A stretch of DNA of 64,000 bases. Origin: Allium sativum (lineage: Eukaryota > Streptophyta > Magnoliopsida > Asparagales > Amaryllidaceae). The translations under genes and the position numbers were made by a program. Location of the stretch: positions 878,563,199 through 878,627,198 of the forward strand of contig CM060912.1 in assembly GCA_030737875.1 (NCBI GenBank). Reading direction: 5' to 3'. This document shows, piece by piece, positions 1-8,044 of the stretch (position 1 is its first letter; each line of letters opens with the position of its first letter). The notes beneath the pieces were generated by a model. That model was not told the origin of the DNA, did not search any database, and was given only the letters and a program-made list of their open reading frames with translations.

Positions 1-60
1 ATTCGTGCGTTTGGACTTCGGTCCTTCTCGTTGGGACTCTTACCAAAAAGAGGGTTAACA
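1..60 (-). repeat. E1 3' LTR, first 60 bases (rest outside window)
   Basis: On the minus strand this reads TGTTAACCCTC... exactly as the 5' LTR does at 3902, with about eight mismatches over 60 bases. It directly follows the polypurine tract. Confidence 0.75.
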
Positions 61-72
61 CTTTTTCCCTCA
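61..72 (-). other. E1 polypurine tract
   Basis: The minus strand reads TGAGGGAAAAAG directly before the 3' LTR start. This is the usual plus-strand primer position for an LTR retrotransposon. Confidence 0.7.
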
Positions 73-153
73 GAATGCATCTTCATCAACAGAGGGATAT
101 GTGTTTTGAAATCCGAACCGAAGCACAAACGCTCGAGCAACTATGGTCGCGCC

Positions 154-277
154 GAACCATATTGAGGCCAGAAAACTGACGGTCTGATGTTGTATTAAGG
201 TCGGAAACCCGACGACCATGCCAGGTCGTATTAAGGCCAGAAAACCTACAACCATCAGGAACCGTATTAAGGCTGAG
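154..277. repeat. Tandem repeat, about 37 bp x 3.5
   Basis: Units begin with GTATTAAGGCC or close variants, followed by GAAAAC and an ACCATC segment. The copies are diverged. The block lies in the non-coding interior of E1. Confidence 0.6.
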
Positions 278-389
278 ATGATGATTGCCATTTGTACGAG
301 AGTTGGTTCCTGCAAATACAAAACAAACTATCCTCGTTTTGAAGGAGGGCGATGGGTCGAGCATTTTATCCTGCTTGGCTTTAGAGGGT

Positions 390-590
390 GGCGAGCATCA
401 ACCATGCTCGGCTAAGGGGCGAGCATAAACCATGCTCGGCTTAGAGAGGGCGAGTATTAACCATACTCGACTTAGGGGCGAGCATAAACCATGCTCAGCT
501 TAGAGAGGGCGAGTATTAACCATACTCGGCTTAGGGGCGAGCATAAACAATGCTCGGCTTAGGGCAAGTGTTTCTTATGCTCGACTTATG
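390..590. repeat. Tandem array of about 31-bp units, each a perfect short hairpin
   Basis: About six units alternate between two forms. One has arms CGAGCAT and ATGCTCG, the other CGAGTAT and ATACTCG, with a loop of about five bases and a spacer like GCTTAGAGAGGG. The C/T change in the left arm is matched by a G/A change in the right arm, so both forms pair fully. Confidence 0.75.
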
Positions 591-998
591 CTAGGTTGGT
601 TAGTTTAGCGAGCTATGCATGCTCGTGGTGTAATGAAGAGAGAGTTGTCCACACTCGTATTTAGAAAATATGACCTCACTCACTTAAAGGAGTAGGTGTT
701 TGAAATGGTGTTGGGCTTTCGCGCTGACCACACAAAACAGGGGGCGAGCACTATCCATGCTTGGCTTAAAGATTTCACAACATGATCTACTTTTACAAAA
801 AGTAAAATTCATAACTGCTAAGCAACTAAAGAAAAGAAATTCTACGAGGACAGCGATTGATTACAGAGCATTCTCAAGAGCTGAAATCAAGGCGTCCTTG
901 TTATTGAAAGAAAAGATAAAAAATCTAATTAATTATAATGCCGTGCTAATCTCAGGGTCCTTTCCGTTTCTAGGAGCTCGCAGACCAGCCTGAGGAAC

Positions 999-3014
999 TT
1001 AAGCAGAGGGTCGTGGCGGCATGGCCGGGGCGCGATCTTTGACATATTCAGCGAGTTCCCCTTTCCTGATTCGTCCTTCGATGAGATCACGTAGATGTCG
1101 GCAATCATTTGTATTATGTTCAGCTACGTTATGGAATATACAATGCTTGCCAGAATCGAGTTCCATCTGGGTCGGTTCTCGTCGAGGTGGTCTTGGTGTA
1201 GGCAAGGACTCGCGTATATCGAGGTAGATATTAAGCAAAGAATAATTGAGCTCGGTGTATCGATCATATTTGTTTTCATTTCGAGGTCGCATATTGCGTT
1301 CATCCTTCTCCGGGGCCTTTCCTCCTCCTTTATTCTGGCCATTGCTGTTGAGTGGACCTTGTTGTTTGGCTATTTAAACTTCTAGGCTCTTCATTTCAAA
1401 GCTGGCATCCTCTTGTCGGAGGAATCTCTCGGCCTCGGAGTAAAAATCAGGGGGATCTCTGGTTAAGGAGTTTGAGAATTCTGATCTCTTCTGAACTCCC
1501 GCGATGGTTGCCATCAGCACAATCGATGGCTCGGGCCGATCGACATATGCTACAGCTGCGTTGAATCTTTCGAGAAACGATCGTAGCGTCCCTCCGGATC
1601 GCTGCTTGATGGTAGATAAAAACATGACACTTTTCGGTCGAGAGATATGCACTTGAAACTGTTCGATGAAGCGGGTGACCAGAGTATTCCAGCTACTGAT
1701 CGACTCCGTTGTTAGCTGCCGAAACCACATACCGGCTATATCTGTGAGAAAGAGAGGAAAGCACTTAGCCATGAAGCTGGTCGATGCACTAAGTACTTCC
1801 ATATGTCGCATGTATCGCATGAGGTGAATGGTCGGGTCAGTGTGACCGTTGTATGACTCAATGGCTGGGAACCTGAAGTCCGGAGGATTTCGAGAATTTC
1901 TGATTTCTCTAGTGAAGGGGTTACGATTGACATTGTCTATGTCTTGCTGCGAAGAGTTGCCCCGAGTGAAGCGTCGAACGATGCTTGCAAGCTGGCTCCC
2001 ATCTCCGAGGAGTTGTTGCCATGAGCTTAGTTCTGCATCCTGAGAAGGTTCTGCATGAGGATCTGGCAAAAGCATGATCGAAAGGGTGGCTGTTGGCTGG
2101 GCTCGACCTCCAAGATTTGAGTGAAGGTGTGAGGGAAGGTGAGATCTGGCGGGTGATTCTTGGAAGAATGACCCCTTTTGAACCTGATGATTCGTGGGTC
2201 GAGCCAAGCCTGTAACAAAGGGTCTGGGCTGATCCATCATAGCATGTGATGTTTGGAGGCCAAGGTTGCCTTCGCTTGAAGCGAGGTTAGGAGGTTTTAC
2301 GGTAGCGTTTTCTTCTGCTACGGTGAGGGCCGGCATGGTAGGCTGGCTTCCCTCGTTCGAAGGGAAGGTTACTCCAAATCTTCGTTGCAAAGGAAGAGTG
2401 GTTAGACTGGCCTGTGGCAAGATCCCTGGTTGTAATGCGAATGGTGTTGATTCTGAGGGACCCGGTGGTAGCTCGACCGAATCGACAGGTCGATATGTTC
2501 CAAAGAGCGGAGGCATATTTGCCAGACGACCTAGATCTTGATTGTTTGTCTCCTAATATTCTGTGGCCACAAACGCGCTGGTCGCTGGAAGCGATACTCC
2601 TAGCTAGGCTTGATTGGTTGGTGGGACCAAATCAGGATGAAATAAAGGTGTAGCCCGATCGGTGGCCTGATTTCGAGTAAACTGAGGGTCAGCTGTTGTC
2701 CCAATCTCAGCCTGTGGAGGAATTGATGTTGAAGCGTTCAACCCTATTTCCAATCGATCGAGAAGGTGATCCATCAGCTGCTGCTGTCGTTCGAGGACTT
2801 TACCCTGAGATGTCATATGGTCCCTGAGTTCGACCATGATTTTATCCATGTCGTCCCGGGTAAGGAATCGAGACATGTCGTCATGAGAGGAAACTTCGTG
2901 GCTTACTTCTGCAGCATCGGTGTCGACTGGATCGGCGTTTGCGGGACGAGAGGATGTTGCATCTTTCTTTCGTTTGTTTGCCATGATCTGAGATAAGCTG
3001 GAGTTCGATGGCAA
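999..3014 (-). pseudogene. gag: Tat-like gag of E1, interrupted by two stop codons
   Basis: One reading frame runs from the ATG at 3014 to the TAA at 999-1001 and is broken by in-frame stops at 2604-2606 and 1374-1376. The N-terminal part (3014-2607) contains helix-forming sequence. The middle (2516-1377) holds a Gag core typical of plant Ty3/gypsy Tat elements, with a YNGHTDP start, a KCFPLFL...MWFRQL segment, an SWNTLVTRFIEQF segment and LRSFLERFN. The C-terminal piece (1292-1002) has the motif CIFHNVAEHNTNDC followed by a LRDLIEGRIRKGELAEYV helix, which in Tat elements precedes the protease. Here the frame ends instead and no pol follows. Gag would package element RNA in the cytoplasm. The family call is firm and the lineage call is moderately firm. 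Confidence 0.8.
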
Positions 3015-3029
3015 TGTCGGTGCGCTACC

Positions 3030-3048
3030 CCCACCTGGCGCGCCAAAG
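3030..3048 (-). other. E1 primer-binding-site region
   Basis: The minus strand directly inside the 5' LTR reads CTTTGGCGCGCCAGGTGGG. TGGCGC-type sites pairing with a tRNA 3' end are usual in plant Tat elements. I cannot name the tRNA from this sequence alone. Confidence 0.5.
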
Positions 3049-3902
3049 TGTTGACGTCAAAGTTGGTTACTAGTGACGATCAACCCCCAATCGCGTGATC
3101 AACACATGAATAAAGATTAAAAATGCAATAAAAAGTAAAAGAACGGGGAGCACACACAGAGTTTTTATAGTGGTTCGGCAAAGACGATGCCTATGTCCAC
3201 TTTATATATAATTTCTCTTTTTTTTAATTACAAGTACAATGTTTTTTCTGTTTGAAGAAGAGAAAGAAAATGACTGTCTTCCCTTCTTCTTTCTTTTAGA
3301 GAGATTGAAGTTAAGGAGAAGCGTAGAGGTGAAAAGCTTGGAGAAAGCTGTCTGGCCGAAAGTCCCCAAAAAGTCCTCTTTCCTCTTTAAGCTTAGGGGT
3401 ATTTATAGGTGGAGAATGCAGCTTAGGTTGTTGCGGTATGGTCCGGCCATTTCGGGAAAGCTGGACACGTGGAATCCATCTATTAGCTTGAATTGCGGCT
3501 GAAGGACTGATTCCACTGTTCATAAATAGTATCCTCGAAAGTCGTGGCTGACGTGGCATCCACGAAGAAGTTCATTGAAAGTAGAGCTTTATCTGTATAT
3601 GGTTTGACCGCCTTTATTGCCTTGAATTTCGGGATATTATTTGGAATAGCTCTGCAGAAATCTTCCACGCTGGCTCGAGATAATCGGTCGACGAGTTCTT
3701 TCTGGAGGCGGAAAACCCGATCGTCCTGGTGAGCGATTCTTCCGGTAATGCACAATCAATCTGACAGAGTTGGACTTGGGCCGATGTGCCATTGCTTTAG
3801 GTTGCACCCCTGCTGGGCCTCCTGAAGCGTGACTTGCATATGATTTGCGCTTTTAGACTTCAGTCCTGCTCGTTGAGACTCTTGCCAAAAAGAGGGTTAA
3901 CA
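3049..3902 (-). repeat. E1 5' LTR (854 bp)
   Basis: On the minus strand it starts TGTTAACCCTC and ends TGACGTCAACA. The left border is set by the primer-site region and the right border by the match to 1-60. TATA-like sequences (TATATAAAG near 3201-3211 and CTATAAAAACT near 3163-3173) lie close to the 3' end of the LTR in element sense. The terminal TGACGTCA palindrome resembles a plant bZIP-type site. Short open frames within it are not gene-like. Confidence 0.75.
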
Positions 3903-4251
3903 ATAAGTATTGAGTCGTATCAGATTTATGTTAAAATCTATCCTTAAAGTATAACACGATTGCACGAATTTTTAGTTATATATATATATATATATGCTCT
4001 AAAAACCGGCTGATACTGGGCTGGTTCTGTAACCAATCGACTGATAGGAAACAAACCAGTCGACTGGTCGCATACCAGAAGTCTAGTAACGACTAGTTGC
4101 TGAGCACATTTGAATATATATACGAATTTCATTCTTAACCAGTCGACTAGTGACTTTTCTACCAGTCAACTGATCAGAGATTAACAGTCATATTTATGAA
4201 GAGTCACCTTCTTTCATGAAGAGATTCCTCATCAATTATGAATAGAAATGG
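3903..4251. repeat. Left part of an older LTR split by E2, possibly Ty1/copia
   Basis: This segment continues at 15802 once E2 and one target copy are removed. A possible LTR start TGTTAAAATC is at about 3928. The right part (15802 to about 16450) has a TATA box (TATATAAG at 15848) and an exon-like GC-richer stretch ending ...CAGTATAAAAATCCTGGTGTC, a layout I associate with SIRE-type copia LTRs. No coding part survives, so superfamily and ends are uncertain. Confidence 0.35.
4008..4172. repeat. Cluster of GTCGAC-centred palindromes in the split LTR
   Basis: It includes the perfect 14-bp palindrome ACCAGTCGACTGGT (about 4055-4068) and variants CCAATCGACTGA, ACCAGTCGACTAG and ACCAGTCAACTGA. 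With E2 removed the cluster would end about 130 bp upstream of the TATA box at 15848. Confidence 0.65.
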
Positions 4252-4256
4252 ATGCA
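4252..4256. other. E2 target-site duplication, left copy (ATGCA)
   Basis: ATGCA directly precedes the left LTR and is repeated directly after the right LTR at 15797-15801. Five bases is the usual length for Ty3/gypsy integration. Confidence 0.9.
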
Positions 4257-4990
4257 TGTAACACTCCACGTCCATTAATGTCACTGACCAGGGGAATGCA
4301 TTAACTTCCATGGAGGTCATAAGTGAATATAGAACAGAGAAATTACAACAAACGGATAATAAATAGCACTTGAAAATCTAAAACTTCATTTTATTGCTGC
4401 GGAAATTAAATATGTCTGTTACATCATAAAACCATAGATCATAACCAAGTACAATATCCATCTTCACAAAAACAAAATACATAATCCCATTACAATAAAT
4501 AGCCATTAAAAAGAAAGATAACAAGCTGGACTTTACTTCTGCAGTCCAAGCTTTCCAAGAGATAAACGATCCAACTAGACTCCACTAGAACTTGGCCCAA
4601 CCTGAGGACCTGAAGGAAAAAAAAAGATGGAAAAGAGGGGGTCAGACATAAAGTCTGGCGAGTATGATAATTCTACAATACTATTATCAAAATAACTGGA
4701 TTAAGGCATAAGCTGGAAAACAAGGAAATGTCTATGAAAGAGCAGATTAAGGACATAGGCAATCGCTAAAGGAAACGTTATAGGCGCTCCTAAATATTAA
4801 AGGATAAACACTATACTGCACCACACTAGTCACCCTAAAGATTGATCCCACTTAGCTTCACTTAGAAACTTTCTTAATGGCTTTACGTACTCCTAGTTGA
4901 CTACATAGGTGCCGCCTGCCCCTATCTCCACTAGGTGTACCCCACTTTCCATTTTTCGATCGGCTCCCTACTCGTAGATACCCGTGCTGG

Positions 4991-5010
4991 CCCCACAGTG
5001 GGGTGTATCA
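4991..5010 (-). other. Short palindrome beside the conserved TGATACACC motif (E2 LTR)
   Basis: CCCCACAGTGGGG is followed on the plus strand by TGTATCA, so the element sense reads TGATACACCCC. The same TGATACACCC motif sits in a hairpin context in the E3 and E4 LTRs. It recurs in the right LTR near 13327-13346. Confidence 0.55.
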
Positions 5011-5484
5011 TTCCCCTAAAGTGGCAACCCAATATAACGGAGATGCACGGCTTATACCTACACGATGCAACAACGTCTTACCTACCAGCCCGGGTGCACA
5101 CACGCATATGAAACCCGTTGGACTTGCGTTGCCACCGCTCCCTGTTTTGGCCTCTTATAGTCAGACCCAGTATGCGTGTCCCGTCCTCGACTTGGGTCGA
5201 GCCCACAAAGATACGTTTTGGGATACTGGTTGAAATGGGCCCCCATTATTTCCCACAAGCATTCCACCTAAGCTTGTCCCATTAGTCCATCCACTTAACC
5301 CACTTAGTCATGTTCATTTACATGTGTATTTGGTTAAGTCTAATCGTATTTCAAATGCCTCTAAAGGCAACCACTAGATTCCTCATGCCACCCAAGGCAC
5401 CTACTTAACCCCCATGTCCCACCTTACATGATTATCTGGCTAAGTATTTCTTAATTCATTAAGGCCATAACCTCATAAAGACCT

Positions 5485-5690
5485 CTCACATTAGACTGGC
5501 ATTTATGGCAACTGGATTTGCCGGGCGGGTCCGGGCAGTCTTACATCATAAAAGAGTCTAACCTCGTGTCTTTACAACTGTTATGCTTTAGTTTGGGCCT
5601 AGGACCTCTCACATTGGGCCGACATTTGTGACTACTGGATTTGCCGGGCGGGTCCGGGCAGGTTTACGTCACAAACGGGTCCAACCTCGT
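5485..5690 (-). repeat. Tandem pair of covarying stem-loop modules (E2 3' LTR)
   Basis: There are two copies of about 95-125 bp. Copy one has outer arms TTAGAC (5491-5496) and GTCTAA (5556-5561) and inner arms TTTATG (5502-5507) and CATAAA (5547-5552). Copy two has outer arms TTGGGC (5614-5619) and GTCCAA (5679-5684, one G.T pair) and inner arms TTTGTGAC (5625-5632) and GTCACAAA (5668-5675). The loop carries GCCGGGCGGGTCCGGGCAG on the plus strand. The right LTR repeats the pair at about 13811-14025. Confidence 0.7.
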
Positions 5691-6151
5691 GTCCTAAGCA
5701 TTGATTATTATTAATCCATTTTCCCCAATTTTAATAATTCCCTACTTGAATTATTAATTAATTCCAAATTCAACAATGTCCATAATTGACTCAATTATGG
5801 ACATCCATTCAAGGCATGCAAAATCATACAAAATTGCAACCAATTTATTAATTCCTAATATCACCCCTACCCCACGTTTGAACGTTTATTCGCAAAATAT
5901 ATATATTAGACTCGAATAGTCTAACTCATAGCATAAAAGAGATTATCACAATAACAACATGTATATATGACTAAATGAATCATAATAAGGGGTGAAACTT
6001 GCATATGTACAACTTGCATAGGATTATACATGTCATGGATCTAAAGATGTCAACTTGTTCATAATTCACATAATATGGTCTCAATCAAATTTGATAAACT
6101 TGCATAGGAACATGTGTGAATCAACATCATCTAATCTAACAATATGGATTT

Positions 6152-6355
6152 TTATGGGTACACCTAACTCAATAGGCAAATTCCCAAAAATCAAAATTCA
6201 TTTAATCATAGATTCATGCATATGGGTATACCTAACTTAATAGGCAAATTCCCATATTCAAGATCCAATTAATTTGTAGATTCATGTATATGGGTACACC
6301 TAACTCAATAGGCAAATTCCCATAATCAAGATCTATTATAAAAAAACATAAACTT
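6152..6355 (-). repeat. Tandem repeat of about 69 bp x 3 in the E2 LTR
   Basis: Three copies begin TATGGGTACACC (6152, 6221, 6289) and contain AATAGGCAAATTCCC. The core on the element strand, GGGAATTTGCCTATT, matches the 33-bp repeat of E4 at 32132. Confidence 0.7.
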
Positions 6356-6479
6356 TAAACATGATCCAATTCGCATAAATAATAACATCATGACTTTACA
6401 ACTTGTATGATTCAACACAATTTAACATGACATCATTATCATATAACATAAGTATTTCAACATATGTGATAATATGAGA

Positions 6480-6640
6480 TCTACAACATATATAAGATTT
6501 ACAACATAGCATATCATAATTTGCAACATAGCATGATATGATTTACAACATAGCATAGCATGATTTACAACATGGCATAACATGATTTATAACATAGCAT
6601 AGCATGATTAATCACATATGACATAGCATAGGATTATTTA
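6480..6640 (-). repeat. Tandem repeat of about 20-27 bp in the E2 LTR
   Basis: Imperfect copies of GATTTACAACATAGCATA run through this stretch, with similar spacing in the right LTR at about 14820-14980. Confidence 0.6.
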
Positions 6641-6989
6641 CAACATAATCACTACAACATAACAACATATATATATGATAACATAATAGCATAACAAGAG
6701 ATCCACAACATAATTTACAAATACATAACAATTCATATCACTTTCTTGTGATCCATTCATAACTTAATCAAATTATTTTATAATAATATTGTGAGATTCA
6801 TCATACTCACAATTTAAAGAAGAGAAATCGAAAGAGTCTTTGATTTAATTTGTTTGTTGAGTAGATTTAGTTGTAGGCTAGGCTTTCTCCTTCTTCTTTA
6901 GTTTGTGACGGCTACGCTAAACTCCATGGCAACGGCATGTCGGTAGCTCTCCAATTTTTCAAGTGATTTAGGGTTAGAGTCAACCCACT

Positions 6990-6997
6990 TATTTATA
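6990..6997 (-). promoter_or_regulatory. TATA box of E2 3' LTR
   Basis: The minus strand reads TATAAATA about 469 bp inside the LTR. E3 and E4 have the same motif at offsets of about 484 and 473. The matching copy in the 5' LTR is near 15327. Confidence 0.6.
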
Positions 6998-7105
6998 GAT
7001 GTTAGGATGCATTTAGGCCATTAGATTTACCCTAGAATAGATTAGAGCCATTAGATTTCGTCCAGCCTTCAAAACACAGCCCGAAAACCCAACCAGATGC
7101 ACCCA

Positions 7106-7215
7106 GGTCACCTGGGCTCGACCAGGGAGGTCGACACCCAGGTCGACTCTAGTGTCGACCTGCCCCCCCCCCCCCAGGTCGACTCCCAAGTCGACCCCCA
7201 GGTCGACCTGGTCTG
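7106..7215 (-). repeat. GTCGAC palindrome cluster upstream of the TATA box (E2 3' LTR)
   Basis: Six GTCGAC sites lie within about 110 bp, set in CAGGTCGACCTG-like contexts, with a run of 13 C at 7163-7175. The 5' LTR has the same block at 15446-15545 with only seven C at 15499-15505. The block ends about 109 bp upstream of the TATA box in element sense. Confidence 0.7.
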
Positions 7216-7466
7216 GACGGGAGTTTTCCCGCCTACCTCCATTCCTGTGTTTTTGAAATCTGATTTAAAATTTGAATTTTTCGTGAAACTTCTCGAGGCC
7301 ATATCTCGGTCATACGAACTCCGATTTACAAAATTTCGGACTCTATTTCGCGTTTTTTTCCGAGAAGAACACAATGGCGCAGCCCGTTTCCCAATATTCT
7401 TATATTTGAAATTAATTATTCTATCATTTGTGAATATTAGTATTAACTGATTTACGGGGTGTTACA

Positions 7467-7480
7467 TTCTCCCCTCCTCA
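7467..7480 (-). other. E2 polypurine tract
   Basis: The minus strand reads TGAGGAGGGGAGAA directly before the 3' LTR start. Confidence 0.85.
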
Positions 7481-8044
7481 AAGAATTTCGACCCCGAAAT
7501 CTTCAAGTCAAGAAGAATGTTTAACCTAACATCCAATCAACCATCTACTCAATCATCAAACACTGGCATCCACTGTCCTTATAGACTTCTAATGCTTTTA
7601 TGTTTAAATGCATAGTGTGTGTATATGTTCGTATCTAATGCAAAATCAGGTGGTCCACTGATTCAGTTGACCTCCTTGATGCAATTCATGATAGTGCCAT
7701 GCATCCATTATGTATGCAAAAGATCCTAATTGCTTACATACTACTTCTATATGCGTGCACATCCATTCAACCAAATGCAGCATCTATATGATGGTACAAC
7801 CATTATACATCCATTATACTAAATACATTCATTTATGCAATATGCAATATGTAGTGACTGAGCCGATCTAGTGCCTAAAGTGTGTGTGTATATGCATCCA
7901 CGAGCAACCACTAGCAAACACTTGCATCCATTTTGCATCCATCATACATAACATGTCTCAAACACATGTTTCAACCATAGGATTATCCTAACTAAAGGTC
8001 AAAGATACTAATGAGAGGACATACTAAAGATAAGATAAGATAAG
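7481..8044 (-). other. E2 3' non-coding region with conserved TTTCG/CGAAA hairpin
   Basis: This lies between the pol stop and the polypurine tract. It starts, next to the tract, with the motif ATTTCGGGGTCGAAAT on the element strand (7485-7500). The same type of motif precedes the tract in E3, E4, E5 and E6. The remaining 540 bases hold no gene I can recognise. Confidence 0.6.

Larger units (their letters stand above)
73..998. other. E1 non-coding 3' interior with tandem repeats
   Basis: This stretch lies between the gag remnant and the polypurine tract, where pol would stand in an autonomous element. I see no pol homology on either strand. It holds two tandem repeat blocks (154-277 and 390-590) and one further degenerate hairpin unit near 744-770. 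The remainder (591-998) shows nothing recognisable. Confidence 0.6.
1..3902 (-). mobile_element. E1: Tat-like gag-only LTR retrotransposon, left end cut by the window
   Basis: This is an LTR element read on the minus strand. Its 5' LTR is 3049-3902, a primer-site region follows at about 3030-3048, a broken gag occupies 999-3014, a repeat-rich non-coding stretch fills 73-998, a polypurine tract lies at 61-72, and the first 60 bases of the 3' LTR are at 1-60. The two LTR starts match at about 52 of 60 positions by eye, so the insertion is not recent. No protease, reverse transcriptase, RNase H or integrase is present between the LTRs, so it would have depended on an autonomous relative. The Tat assignment rests on the Gag core and the Cys-His motif at the Gag C-terminus. 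The target duplication cannot be checked because the left flank is outside the window. Confidence 0.8.
4257..7466 (-). repeat. E2 3' LTR (3210 bp)
   Basis: On the plus strand it starts TGTAACACTCCACG and ends GGGGTGTTACA, giving the terminal inverted repeat TGTAACAC/GTGTTACA. In element sense it contains, in order, a palindrome block (7106-7215), a TATA box (TATAAATA, sense start about 6997), tandem repeats of about 26 bp (6480-6640) and about 69 bp (6152-6355), the duplicated stem-loop module (5485-5690) and the palindrome CCCCACAGTGGGG (4991-5003). The open frames inside it are not gene-like. Confidence 0.92.

Noticed and set aside
390..590. CRISPR-like array of short repeats
   Set aside because: The units are directly adjacent with repeat-derived spacers, carry hairpins and lie inside a plant retrotransposon. 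No Cas genes are present.
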